The position numbers and the translations under genes were made by a program. Shown one piece after another: positions 1 through 9,200 of a stretch of DNA of 14,195 nt. Origin of the DNA: Minisyncoccota bacterium (GTDB lineage: Bacteria; Patescibacteriota; Minisyncoccia; UBA6257; 2-01-FULL-56-20); NCBI GenBank assembly GCA_031291905.1, contig JARLIC010000070.1:1-14195 (forward strand), given 5' to 3'. The notes under the pieces are model-generated. The model ran no database searches and had not been told where the DNA came from. It saw nothing but the letters and a program-made list of their open reading frames with translations. Position 1 is the first letter of the stretch. Every line of letters starts with the position of its first letter.

Positions 1-1134
1 GCCGATCTGCGCCGCAAGATGGGCGAGATGCTCGGGGCCCACTTTGAGCGCCGCGACGCCGGCCGCGTCGAATGCGACGTTCGCCTGCTTCATCAACCCG
101 CGCAGGTCGCTGGTCAGATAGTTGTAAATGGTCGCCGGGTCGCCGTTCGGCACGCTCTCGCGGAACTCGGATACCGCCGCCTCGAAATAATCCGCCATCA
201 GAGGTTCGTCCGCCATCGCGTCGGCCGCTTTTGCATCGAGACCGTACTCCGCCATGAACCGCGCACACTTCGCCGCCGGGAGCTCCGGCAACGATTCGGC
301 GAGCGCCGCAAGATCGAACGCGGTTGTTTCGAACGGCGGCATGTCGGGCTCCGGGAAATAGCGGTAATCGTGCGCATCCTCCTTTGAGCGCTGGGAGAAT
401 GTGCTCTGCTTCGCCTCGTCCCATCCACGCGTCTCCTGCACGAGCTTCTCGCCGGCGCGAAGAGCCTTCTCCTGCCGCGCGATCTCGTATTCCACCGCAT
501 CGTGCACCGCCTTGAAGGAGTTGATGTTCTTGACCTCCGTCTTCGTCCCCATGTTGAGGCTGATGTTCGCCTCGATGCGCATCTGCCCCTTCTCCATGTT
601 CGCGTCCGACACGCCGAGATAACGCAGGATGCGCTGGAGTTCCCGTGCGAATCCGACAACCTCGTCGGCGCTCCGCAGGTCGGGCTCGGTCACAAGCTCC
701 ATGAGCGGTACGCTCGAACGGTTATAATCGACGAGCGACACGCCGCCCACGTGCGAAAGCGTGGCGGTGTCCTCTTCGAGATGCACGCGCGTGATGCGCA
801 CGCCGCGCAGCACGCCGCCCTTCACGATCGGCTTGTCGTACTGCGAGATCTGATATGCCTTCGGAAGATCGGGATAGAAATAGTTCTTGCGGTCGAACTT
901 CGTGGTGCCGCTGACCTCGCTCCCGAGCGCGAGCCCCACCTTGATGACGTACTCGATCGCCTGCCTGTTCGGTACCGGGAGCGCGCCGGGATGGCCCATA
1001 CACACCGGACATACGTTCACGTTCGGGCGCGTCTCATCCGGATCGTTCAGCGAATCGCAGAACATCTTCGTGTGCGTCGCGAGCTCCGCGTGGATCTCGA
1101 GACCGATCGTCGCCTGATATTCGGGGTCGCTCAT
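1..1134 (-). CDS. gatB: Asp-tRNA(Asn)/Glu-tRNA(Gln) amidotransferase subunit B (partial, C-terminus off window)
   Basis: GatB binds mischarged Glu-tRNA(Gln) or Asp-tRNA(Asn) and, with GatA and GatC, amidates the aminoacyl group in the cytoplasm, supplying Gln-tRNA and Asn-tRNA when the matching synthetase is absent. Translation from the ATG at 1134 gives MSDPEYQATIGLEIHAEL, the family's N-terminal signature, followed by the conserved NVCPVCMGHPGALPVPN and, near residues 84-96, FYPDLPKAYQISQ. Further on are the VEYEIARQ and YRYFPEPD motifs of the cradle domain. The reading frame is open for 378 codons to the left edge; the usual length is about 480, so roughly the last 100 residues of the tRNA-binding tail lie outside. 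No Shine-Dalgarno is visible. A good -35/-10 pair puts the transcript start almost at the ATG. The gene follows rplK but is separated from it by a long palindrome. Identification is secure. Confidence 0.95.
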   Translation of the reverse strand, partial: MSDPEYQATIGLEIHAELATHTKMFCDSLNDPDETRPNVNVCPVCMGHPGALPVPNRQAIEYVIKVGLALGSEVSGTTKFDRKNYFYPDLPKAYQISQYDKPIVKGGVLRGVRITRVHLEEDTATLSHVGGVSLVDYNRSSVPLMELVTEPDLRSADEVVGFARELQRILRYLGVSDANMEKGQMRIEANISLNMGTKTEVKNINSFKAVHDAVEYEIARQEKALRAGEKLVQETRGWDEAKQSTFSQRSKEDAHDYRYFPEPDMPPFETTAFDLAALAESLPELPAAKCARFMAEYGLDAKAADAMADEPLMADYFEAAVSEFRESVPNGDPATIYNYLTSDLRGLMKQANVAFDAAGVAALKVGPEHLAHLAAQIG

Positions 1135-1143
1135 AATAGGCTT

Positions 1144-1172
1144 ATAATAACGAAGTTATAGCGATTATTCAA
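1144..1172 (-). promoter_or_regulatory. Promoter of gatB, predicting a leaderless mRNA
   Basis: On the minus strand a -35 TTGAAT (1167-1172) and a -10 TATTAT (1144-1149) are separated by 17 nt. Only 9 nt lie between the -10 and the ATG, so transcription should begin about 2-3 nt before the start codon. The -35 abuts the outer edge of the palindrome that ends rplK. Confidence 0.6.
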
Positions 1173-1260
1173 GAAGGATAAAACAAAAAAGCCACATATT
1201 TTTGAACCTTCAGCGTAGCGACCCGGTTCAAAAATATGCGGCTCTTTTGTTTTATCCTTC
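1173..1260. terminator. 36-bp-arm palindrome at the end of rplK, probable bidirectional terminator (family B loop)
   Basis: Arms 1173-1208 and 1225-1260 pair over 36 positions with only two mismatches (1189/1244 and 1194/1239). Both mismatches are G-U wobbles in minus-strand RNA. The 16-nt loop is 1209-1224. An A-rich tract before and a T-rich tract after the inner GC stem give the layout of an intrinsic terminator on either strand. The right arm includes the last two codons and the TAA stop of rplK. The inner stem and loop (GAACC, TTCAGCGTAGCGACCC, GGTTC) resemble the loop of the palindrome between 23S and 5S. Confidence 0.8.
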
Positions 1261-1677
1261 GATCGTGATCCCCATGTTCTTCGCGGTACCCATGATGATC
1301 TTTTCCGCCGCGTCGAGATTATCGGTGTTGAGATCGGCAAGCTTCCTCTCGGCGATCGCACGGACCTGCGCCTTGGTCACTTTTCCCACTTTCATTTTGA
1401 GCGGATCCGCGGCACCTTTCGTGATGCCCGCAGCCTGCTTCAAAAGGGCCGATGCCGGCGGGGTCTTCAACACGAACGTGAACGAGCGGTCCTCGAAGAT
1501 GGTGATCTGCGCGGGAACCACGTCGCCCTTCATGTCCCTGGTGGCATCGTTGAACTGCTTGCAGAAATCCTGAATGTTGATGCCCTGGGGGCCGAGCGCC
1601 GTACCAACCGGAGGCGCGGGGGTCGCACCGCCTGCGGGGAGCTGGAGCTTCAATATGGTTTTGATCTTTTTGGCCAT
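1252..1677 (-). CDS. rplK: 50S ribosomal protein L11
   Basis: L11 binds the GTPase-associated region of 23S rRNA at the base of the L7/L12 stalk and takes part in factor-dependent GTP hydrolysis. The 141-residue product has the standard family length and order. The N-terminal domain carries LPAGGATPAPPVGTALGPQG, with the proline-rich turn that moves during factor binding. The C-terminal RNA-binding domain runs from about residue 70 and ends in NTDNLDAAEKIIMGTAKNMG. The ATG at 1677 begins the typical MAKKI start. There is no Shine-Dalgarno; the promoter is placed for a leaderless message. In most bacteria rplK is followed by rplA in a nusG-rplK-rplA-rplJ-rplL-rpoB cluster. Here it stands alone between ssb and gatB, closed off by palindromes on both sides. 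Identification is certain. Confidence 0.98.
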   Translation of the reverse strand: MAKKIKTILKLQLPAGGATPAPPVGTALGPQGINIQDFCKQFNDATRDMKGDVVPAQITIFEDRSFTFVLKTPPASALLKQAAGITKGAADPLKMKVGKVTKAQVRAIAERKLADLNTDNLDAAEKIIMGTAKNMGITIEG

Positions 1678-1684
1678 GACAGTA

Positions 1685-1713
1685 ATAGTACAAGATAAGT
1701 CGCTTTAAATCAA
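1685..1713 (-). promoter_or_regulatory. Promoter of rplK, predicting a leaderless mRNA
   Basis: Minus strand: -35 TTGATT (1708-1713), 17-nt spacer, -10 TACTAT (1685-1690), then 7 nt to the ATG. The transcript would start at or next to the start codon. The -35 hexamer lies in the outer, imperfect arm of the palindrome that follows ssb, so terminator and promoter overlap. Confidence 0.5.
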
Positions 1714-1857
1714 GGGTGTCTCATGCGGGCAGAGATGGTCTTTTCGGGGACGGCGTTCCGGCCTGCTGGCCGGCCGCCTAAGGTCTCGCGACCTTCGTCG
1801 CTCCGACATTCCCCTCAAAGACTATCTTTGCCCGCATGAATCCACTCTCTTGATCTA
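1704..1857. repeat. Long palindrome after ssb carrying a family A core
   Basis: The inner arms 1721-1743 and 1817-1839 pair at 23 positions with two G-T pairs (1732/1828, 1737/1823). These are wobbles only in plus-strand RNA. Beyond them the pairing continues imperfectly outward to about 1704 and 1857, where the right arm takes in the ssb TAG stop. Unlike the other palindromes, no clean A-tract/T-tract flanks the GC stem, so it is a poor classical intrinsic terminator. The loop holds a complete family A core on the minus strand. Confidence 0.75.
1746..1814 (-). repeat. Family A two-hairpin core, copy 1
   Basis: Read on the minus strand: closing stem GGGGA/TCCCC; motif GTCGGA (1802-1807); a 5-bp stem GCGAC/GTCGC around a GAAG loop; motif GAGACC (1782-1787); TTA; then a second hairpin made of GGCG/CGCC, an internal loop G versus AA, CCGGCC/GGCCGG and an AGCA loop (1764-1767). 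It is almost identical to copy 2 over about 80 nt, except that the first stem differs at two positions on each side in a compensatory way. Function unknown. Confidence 0.8.
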
Positions 1858-2355
1858 AAACGGGATGTCTTCGGGCTTTATCTCCTCGTCTTCAAGATTG
1901 ATGACGGGGATCTCATCCAACGAGGGCGCATCGTCCACCTTGGAAGGACCGGCCGACGAAGCACCGGATGATGCCCCGCCACGGAATCCACCGCCCGAGG
2001 AAGAGCCGCCTCCCCCGCCTCCGCCACCCGCACGGGGACCGAGCTGGAGCCGTTCGCACATAACCTCCGTCGTCTTGCGCGCCTGACCCTGCTTGTCGGT
2101 CCAGCTACGCGTCTGGATGCGACCTTCGATAAGGACTGTTGCTCCTTTGGTAAGATACTGTCCCGCGATCTCCGCCTGTCTGCCCCACACGACCACGTTG
2201 TGGAACTCGGTCTCTTCCTGCTTTGCACCGGCCTTGTCGGTCCATGTGCGGTTCGTGGCTATGCCAAGCGTGACGACCGACTGGCCGCCCGGCGTGGTGC
2301 GCACCTGCGGATCCGCGGTCACCCTTCCTACGAGAATAACTCTGTTGTAATCCAT
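1855..2355 (-). CDS. ssb: Single-stranded DNA-binding protein
   Basis: SSB coats single-stranded DNA during replication, recombination and repair, and recruits partners through its acidic tail. The 166-residue protein has an N-terminal OB fold at about residues 1-107: the start MDYNRVILVGRVTADPQVR, a central TEFHNVVVWGRQAE, and YLTKGATVLIEGRIQTRSW. A flexible glycine- and serine-rich linker (about 109-138) includes a run of eight glycines. The acidic tip ends in PEDIPF, matching the canonical DDDIPF partner-binding motif. The ATG at 2355 is fixed by this family start. No Shine-Dalgarno is visible. ssb often follows rpsF in one operon with rpsR; here a long palindrome separates it from rpsF, and rpsR is absent from this neighbourhood. 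Two inverted family A repeats flank the gene. Identification is certain. Confidence 0.98.
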   Translation of the reverse strand: MDYNRVILVGRVTADPQVRTTPGGQSVVTLGIATNRTWTDKAGAKQEETEFHNVVVWGRQAEIAGQYLTKGATVLIEGRIQTRSWTDKQGQARKTTEVMCERLQLGPRAGGGGGGGGSSSGGGFRGGASSGASSAGPSKVDDAPSLDEIPVINLEDEEIKPEDIPF

Positions 2356-2394
2356 GGTGAATTAAGGTTTATTATTGATTTTCCGACCGCCTTT

Positions 2395-2403
2395 ATAGTA
2401 CCA
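2395..2403 (-). promoter_or_regulatory. Possible extended -10 promoter of ssb
   Basis: Minus strand TGG-TACTAT fits an extended -10 (TGn plus hexamer). The -10 hexamer equals that proposed for rplK. No convincing -35 is present. It would give a leader of about 33 nt, unlike the near-leaderless neighbours. Tentative. Confidence 0.3.
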
Positions 2404-2445
2404 ATATACCCTAAAGAATCCATAAAGGAAAGATGAAGAAATCGA

Positions 2446-2596
2446 GGTTAGTTTTCGGATAACAAAAAAAGACAGTGGTGCTTTGAGGGGAATGTCGGAG
2501 GCACGAAGGTGCCGAGACCTTAGGCGGCCGGCCAGCAGGCCGGAACGCCGTCCCCGAAAAGCATTACTGTCTTTTTTTGTTATCCGAAAACTAACC
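2446..2596. terminator. Long palindrome at the end of rpsF, probable bidirectional terminator with a family A core
   Basis: Arms 2446-2476 and 2566-2596 are perfectly complementary for 31 nt. Two G-T pairs (2477-2478 with 2564-2565) and a further six pairs continue inward to 2484/2558. Seven A's precede and seven T's follow the GACAGT/ACTGTC stem, the layout of an intrinsic terminator on both strands. The right arm contains the TAG stop and last codon (GGT) of rpsF. The loop carries a complete family A core. Confidence 0.8.
2487..2555 (+). repeat. Family A two-hairpin core, copy 2
   Basis: Plus strand: closing stem GGGGA (2487-2491)/TCCCC (2551-2555); GTCGGA 2494-2499; stem GGCAC 2500-2504/GTGCC 2509-2513 around GAAG; GAGACC 2514-2519; TTA; GGCG 2523-2526/CGCC 2546-2549; G versus AA internal loop; CCGGCC 2528-2533/GGCCGG 2538-2543 around AGCA. 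It lies in the opposite orientation to copy 1, so the two form a roughly 80-bp inverted repeat around ssb. Confidence 0.8.
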
Positions 2597-3049
2597 GAGT
2601 ATCTCTTCGATCTTCTTCTCCAGCGCTTCATTGCTCAACGGCTTGGAGGATGCCTCGTGGCGGGGTTCCGATGAAGGAGCATTGCCCGGACGGGATGCCG
2701 TGCGGGGATACTTCTCCACGGGGGCGGCGGACGGGATGCCCGTGCCGACCGCATGCGTCGACGGCTTCGGCGTCTTCACCACCAACGAACGGATGACCTC
2801 CGGGCGGAGGATGAGCTCCTGCTCGAGCGCCTTCACCTCGTCGCCGAACGCCTTGAACGTAAGGCTCGCGAACACCCCTTCGGTGTGTCCTTTGATCTCA
2901 TAGGCCAAAGTAAGCTTCTTCGAGCGCGCTTCGGAAGCGTTCTCGACGTGATGCTGCGCAAGGAGCGCAAGCACGCCCGCCAGGTCCTCCTCGCGCGTGA
3001 GCAGCACCCCGAGCTCGTATTCCTTTCTGTCTTTTTCTTCGTTGGTCAT
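2591..3049 (-). CDS. rpsF: 30S ribosomal protein S6
   Basis: S6 binds the central domain of 16S rRNA in the small subunit, normally together with S18. The start chosen is the ATG at 3049 (MTNEEKDRKEYELGVLLT), giving 152 residues. The frame is open upstream to 3175, but that extension overlaps the rpoBC terminator and does not look like S6. The S6 fold covers about residues 10-95: YELGVLLT, then SKKLTLAYEIKGHTEGVF, then the closing strand EVIRSLVVKT. A tail of about 55 residues rich in Ala, Pro and Ser follows, ending in a short charged helix, EALEKKIEEILG. Classical S6 is nearer 95-135 residues, so the tail is an extension. No Shine-Dalgarno; the promoter lies 10 nt before the ATG. Its own palindrome terminates it before ssb, and rpsR is not adjacent. 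Confidence 0.93.
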   Translation of the reverse strand: MTNEEKDRKEYELGVLLTREEDLAGVLALLAQHHVENASEARSKKLTLAYEIKGHTEGVFASLTFKAFGDEVKALEQELILRPEVIRSLVVKTPKPSTHAVGTGIPSAAPVEKYPRTASRPGNAPSSEPRHEASSKPLSNEALEKKIEEILG

Positions 3050-3059
3050 AACGGTAAAT

Positions 3060-3088
3060 ATTGTAACTGATGCATCTTCAAAAGTCCA
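3060..3088 (-). promoter_or_regulatory. Promoter of rpsF, predicting a near-leaderless mRNA
   Basis: Minus strand: -35 TGGACT (3083-3088), 17-nt spacer, -10 TACAAT (3060-3065), then 10 nt to the ATG. The predicted leader is about 3-4 nt, too short for a Shine-Dalgarno. The promoter sits just downstream of the rpoBC palindrome. Confidence 0.55.
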
Positions 3089-3107
3089 GCGGCGAGGTCG
3101 GGATAAA

Positions 3108-3209
3108 GGATAAAAGGGGTGGCGCTGGTGTCGCTGTGTTTTGGGGCGATCCCGTAAGGGTGTCCCCCGTCCCAAAACACAGCGACACCAGCGCGCAACC
3201 CTTTTATCC
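3108..3209. terminator. Long palindrome at the end of rpoBC, probable bidirectional terminator
   Basis: Inner arms 3122-3145 and 3171-3194 are perfectly complementary for 24 nt. After an internal loop (3119-3121 versus 3195-3198) a further 11 bp pair (3108-3118 with 3199-3209). AAAA before and TTTT after a GGG/CCC stem give a short terminator-like layout. The outer right arm includes the TAA stop and last codon of rpoBC. The loop has a CCC-GTAA-GGG mini-hairpin (3151-3160), with a GNRA-type tetraloop on the plus strand. It is not a family A or B core. Confidence 0.75.
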
Positions 3210-6200
3210 CTCGGCGGCCATCGCCGCCGCTTCCTCCACCTCCCCTATTTCGCCCTCGTGCAGGATCTCGTCCGAGACAATGTTCTGCTTTCCGGCAGGG
3301 ATCAGACGGCCGATGATGACATTCTCTTTCAGACCGCGGAGCCTGTCGATCTTGCCTTCGATCGCGGCCTTCACGAGCACGCGCGAAGTGTCCTGGAACG
3401 ATGCCGCCGAAAGGAACGATTCCGCGGAAAGCGCGATGCGGGTGATGCCGAGAAGCACCTCCTCCGCCTTCGCCGCCTTGCCGCCCTCCTTCTTTATCGC
3501 GCGGTTCACTTCGAGGAAACGCGACTTCTCGATGATCTCGCCCATCACGAAATCCGGCGCGTCGCCGCTTTCGGTGATCTTCACGCGTGAGAACATCTGG
3601 CGCACGATCATCTCGATGTGCTTGTTGTTCGGCGCCACACCTTCCGAGAGGTAGATGCGCTGCACCTCGTTGACGACATAGCGTCCGGTCTCGCGCATAC
3701 CCTTGTGCTCGAAGAGCTCGTGGATATCGAGGTTACCTTCGGAGAGACGGTCGCCCTTCGTGACCCTGTCGCCGGCCTGCATGAAGAGCACCGTACCGCG
3801 CGGCACGCTGATCTCCTGCGCCCTTGCCTTCTTGTTATCGGCGATGAAGCGGACCACTTTCAGACTTCCACGCTCCTCGATCTTGTCCACCTGGCCGTCG
3901 AACGGCGCAAGGATGGCGCGGCCCTTCGGTGCGCGGGTCTCGAAGATCTCCTCGACGCGCGGCAGACCGTGCGTGATGTCGGCTCCGGCGACGCCTCCCT
4001 GGTGGAAGGTACGCATCGTAAGCTGGGTGCCCGGCTCGCCGATAGACTGTGCGGCAAGCACGCCGACGGCGGTACCGATGGCGACCGGCTTGTTGGTGCT
4101 GAGGTCGAACCCATAGCACTTCGCGCAGATGCCGTAGAACGTCTTGCAGGTGATCGGCGAGCGCACTTCGACGCTCTCGATCTTCTCGTTCGCCTCGATC
4201 GCTTCCGCGGTCACGCGGTCCATCATCTCGTTCGCGTGCACGAGGATCTTGTTGCCCACCTTCACGTCGTTCAGCGCGGTGCGCGAGAACAGCTTGGAAG
4301 CGAAACTCTGGTTGAACTCCTTGCCGTCGGCGCGGGAGATCAAAAGTCCTTCCTTTGTGCGGCAGTCCTCCTCGCGGATCGTAAGATCCTGGGCGACATC
4401 CACCAGGCGGCGGGTAAGATAACCGGCCTGTGCGGTCTTGAGGGCCGTATCGGTCGTTCCTTTGCGCGCACCGTGGGTCATGATGAAGTATTCGAGCACC
4501 GAGAGACCTTCCTTGAGCGACGACTTGATCGGGAGCTCGATGGTCTCTCCTTTCGGGTTCTGCACCAATCCCTTCATACCCATCATCTGGATCGGCTGGG
4601 ACCACGAACCGCGGGATTTCGAATCGACGATCTGGTAAATGGAGTTGTCGGGCGGAAGGAGGCCGGAAACGATCTTCGCAAGCTCCTCTTTCGCCTTTTC
4701 CCATACGCTGATGACGCGGCTGCGGCGTTCGATCGGCGTGAGGAGTCCCTCCGCGTACTGCTCGTGGATGAGGCCCACTTCCTTGTCGGCCCTCCCGATG
4801 ATCTCCTTCTTCTGCGGCGGCGCGATAAGGTCGGCCATCGCCCACGTGATGCCGGAGATGGTCGCCATCTCGAATCCGAGCAGCTTCAGGCGGTCGATGA
4901 TATCGCGCGTGATGTCCATGCCCTTCGATTCGAAGATCTTGGAAAGCATCTTGCTGATCTTCGGCTTGGTCATCAGCTCGTTCACGTATTCGATGTTGCC
5001 GTCGAGCGCCTGGTTGAAGATGAGGCGTCCCGCGGTGGTCTCGAGCGGACCCATCTTGATCGGCGTGTGGAGCGTGATCACGTTGAAGTGGTACGCGAGC
5101 ATCACTTCGTCGTAGTTCGCAAAATTGTGCAACGTCGCGCCCTCGGCCGCCTTTGCCATACGGGTGATGTAATAGATGCCGAGCACTACATCGTTGATCG
5201 GCGCGGTGATGAGGTCGCCGGTGGCCGGCTTCAGCAGGTTGCGGCCCGCGGACATGATCTCGCGCGCCTCCTGCTGTGCGGCATCCGAAAGCGGAAGATG
5301 GACGGCCATCTGGTCACCGTCGAAGTCGGCGTTGAATGCCGGGCAGACGAGCGGCGGGAGCTTCATGGCGAGGCCCTCGACGAGCTGGGGACGGAACGCC
5401 TGCACCGAAAGCCTGTGGAGCGTCGGCGCGCGGTTCAACAGCACGTGCTTGTCCTTGATGATCTCTTCAAGGATGGCGAGCACCTCCGGGGTGTGCTCTT
5501 CCATGAAGCGGCTTGCGCTCCTCATGTTGTGCGCCAATCCCTGCTTGATGATCTCGCTGATGACGAACGGACGGAAGAGTTCCAAGGCCATGCGCTTCGG
5601 AATGCCCATCTGGTCGAGCTTGAGCTTCGGACCGACGACGATCACGGAGCGGCCGGAATAATCGACGCGCTTACCGAGAAGGTTTTGGCGGAAGCGGCCC
5701 TGCTTGCCCTTAAGCATGTCGGCAAGCGAGCGGAGCGGGCGGCGCTGGGCGGACATCTGCTGCGTGCCGAAGCGCGCGGAGTTGTCGATGAGCGCGTCCA
5801 CCGCCTCCTGCAGCATGCGCTTCTCGTTGCGGACGATGACGTCCGGCGCCTTGATCTCGAGGAGCTTCTTCAAGCGGTTGTTGCGGTTGATGACGCGGCG
5901 ATAGAGATCGTTCAGGTCGGAGGTCGCATAACGGCCGCCGTCGAGCGCCACCATCGGACGGAGGTCCGGCGGGAGCACGGGCAGCACGGTCAGCACCATC
6001 CACTCCGGACGGCCGCCGTTCCTGAGCATCGCTTTGAACATCTTGAGGCGGCGGAGCATCTTGCTCTGCGCCATCGGGTCCTTCGCGCCTTCGAGCTCCT
6101 TCTCTATCTGCACGACCTCCTTCTTCATATCGAGCTTGGTGAGGATCTCCTGCACGGCTTCCGCGCCGCTCGATGCCTTGAAGATGTTGCCGAACTTGCG

Positions 6201-9200
6201 CGACAGCGTGAAGTATTCGTTCTCCGAGAGGATCTGCCCGATGCGGAGCTTCTCGAGATATTCCTTCGTAGTGTCCGCGGCGTCCTCGATCTCCCCTTTC
6301 ACCGCCTTGTCCTTGTTGCCGACCGTCTTCAGCTTGCCTTTCAATTCACGCTCCAATTCCTCGAGCGCCGCCTTGCGGTTCTCTTCTTTGATGTCGGTGA
6401 TGATATAGGCGGAATAATAGATGACGCGCTCCAGTTTCTGAGAGGACACGTCGAGCGCCAACGAAAGACGCGACGGGATGCTCTTGAGGAACCAGATATG
6501 CGAGACCGGCGTCGCGAGGGCGATGTGGCCGATGCGCTCGCGGCGGACCGCGGCGCGCGTCACTTCGACGCCGCACTTGTCGCAGACCACGCCTTTATAG
6601 CGGATCCTGCGGTACTTTCCACAGTAGCACTCATAATCCTTGGTGGGACCGAAGATGCGCTCGCTGAACAGGCCGTCCTTCTCCGGACGCTGGGTGCGGT
6701 AGTTGATCGTCTCCGGCTTGATGACCTCGCCGTGCGACCAGCGGAGGATGTCCTCCGGCGACGCGACGGTGATCTTGAGCGCCGAGAAATTGTCCTTGCG
6801 GTCGCCTTCGTTCTCGTAGAGCGGCTGGATGTTGAATGCGAGCGACTTCAATTCGTTCACGAGCACGTTGAACGACGCAGGAACGTTCGGCTCCTTGATC
6901 GTCTCGCCGCGGATGATCGATTCGTATGCCGCCGCGCGTCCGACCACATCGTCGGATTTGATGGTGAGCATCTCCTGCAGGGTGTGGCGTGCGCCGTACC
7001 CTTCGAGCGCCCACACTTCCATTTCACCGAAGCGCTGACCGCCGAACTGCGCCTTGCCGCCGAGCGGCTGCTGGGTGATGAGCGAGTAGGGACCGATGGA
7101 ACGCATGTGCGCCTTGTCCTCCACCAAGTGGTTGAGCTTGAGCATGTAGATCTGGCCGACCGTCACGCGGTTCTGGAACGCCTCACCCGTGCGGCCGTCG
7201 AAGAGCTTCACCTTGCCGTCCTCCGGCAGGCCCGCCTTCGCGAGTTCCGCGCGGATGTCGGCTTCCGTCGCCGAATCGAGTCCCGGCGTGATGGCGCGGT
7301 AGCCGAGCTTCTCCGCAGCCCATCCGAGATGCGTTTCGAGGATCTGTCCGAGGTTCATACGGGAAACGACGCCGAGCGGATTCAAGATGATGTCCACCGG
7401 GGTGCCGTCTTCCAGGTAAGGCATGTCCTCCACTGCGCGCACCTGCGAGATGACGCCCTTGTTACCGTGGCGGCCTGCGAGCTTGTCGCCCGCCTGCACT
7501 TTGCGGAGTTCCGCGATCTCCACCTGGATGCGGCGGATGATGCCCGGTTCGAGCTTGTCGCCGCGCTCGCGGTCGAAGATCTTCACGTTCACCACGCGTC
7601 CCACTTTACCGTGAGGCAACGTAAGCGAGGAATCCTTCACGTCGCGCGCCTTGTCGCCGAAGATGGCGCGCAGCAAGCGCTCCTCGGAAGTGAGTTCGGA
7701 CTCGCCTTTCGGCGAGATCTTGCCGACCAGGATGTCGCCGGCCTTCACTTCGGCGCCGATGCGGACGATGCCCTCTTCGTCGAGGTTCTTGAGCTTGTCC
7801 TCCGACACGTTCGGAATATCATAAGTGGTCACTTCGGGACCGAGCTTCGTGTCGCGGACGTCGCAGGAATACTCGTCGATGTGGATCGAAGTGAAGCGGT
7901 CCTCCTGGACGACGCGCTCCGAGATGATGATGGCATCCTCGAAGTTCGCGCCTTCCCACGAGACAAACGACACGAGCAGGTTCTGTCCGAGCGCGAGGAT
8001 ACCGTTCTCGATGGAAGGACCGTCCGCAAGGATCTGCCCCTTCTTCACCGTCTCACCGCGCACGACGAGCGGCTTCTGCGAGATGCACGTGAACTGGTTC
8101 GAACGCTTGAACTTCTCGAGCGTGTAGGTCTTCAACGCCTTCGGATACTTCACCTTGATGTGGCTACCATCGGCCTCAACGATCTCGCCGTGGTCCTCCG
8201 CGGTGATCACATATCCGGAATCGAGCGCCACCTTCTCCTCCTGCCCCGTCGAAACGTACGGCGCATCGGGATGCACCGAGACCACCGCCTGGCGTTGCAT
8301 GTTCGAACCCATGAGCGCACGGGTTGCGTCATCGTGCTGAAGGAACGGGATGAGCGAGGTCGCTACGGAGATGAACTCGTTCGGGGCGACGTCGACAAAG
8401 TCGACCTCCTCCGGCGCGACCGTGCCCGGCTCGCCCTTGATGCGCGTCTCGAGCGCCGTTCCAAGAAGCTTGCCCTTCTCGTCGCGCGGGCTGCCCGCGT
8501 GCGTGATCTTGTATTTCTCCTCTTCCGAAGCGTCCATCCACACGACCTCGTCGGTCACCACGCCCTTCGTCACTCTTATGTACGGCGCCTCCAAGAACCC
8601 GAAATCGTTGATACGGGTATAGCTTGCGAGATAGTTGATGAGACCGACATTCGAACCTTCAGGGGTCTGAATAGGACAGATGCGGCCATAGTGCGAACGG
8701 TGCACGTCGCGGACCTCGAACGAGGCGCGCTCGCGCGTAAGACCTCCGGGACCGAGCGCCGAGATGCGGCGTTTGTGCTCCAACTCCGCCAGCGGGTTGA
8801 CCTGGTCCATGAACTGCGAAAGCTGGGATGAGGCGAAGAACTCCTTGATGACCGCCGCGATCGGGCGGAAGTTCACGAGCTGCGCGGGCTGGAGGCTGTC
8901 CTTGTCCTCCGTCGACATCTTGTCCTGGATGATGCGGCGCAAACGGGCCAAACCGATGCGCAAGCGGCCCTGCAGGAGTTCGCCGACCGCCTTCAGGCGG
9001 CGGTTGCCCAAGTGGTCGATGTCGTCCGGCTCCGCATCCGGATCGTTGTTCAGCTTGATGATCTCTTTCACGATCGCAATGAGGTCCTCCGCTTCGAGCA
9101 GCTTCGTGGAGCGCTTCTTGTCGAGCTCGAGGCGCTGGTTCATCTTGTAACGTCCCACTTCCGAAAGGTCATAGCGGTCGGGGCGCTCGAACATCGCCGC

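Noticed and set aside
2494..2519. Kink-turn in the family A first hairpin
   Set aside because: The GGA/GA arrangement allows tandem G-A pairs, but the bulge is one nucleotide rather than the usual three, so a standard kink-turn is not supported.
3050..3175. 42-residue N-terminal extension of rpsF
   Set aside because: It overlaps the rpoBC palindrome and the proposed rpsF promoter, is Arg/Pro rich, and the ATG at 3049 begins a normal S6 sequence.
3618..8831. Very long open frame (about 1737 codons) on the plus strand, antisense to rpoBC
   Set aside because: Its product is Arg, Leu, His and Asp rich with no recognisable domain, as expected from the mirror of a GC-rich gene with strong third-position bias. 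The minus-strand frame encodes every RNA polymerase motif.
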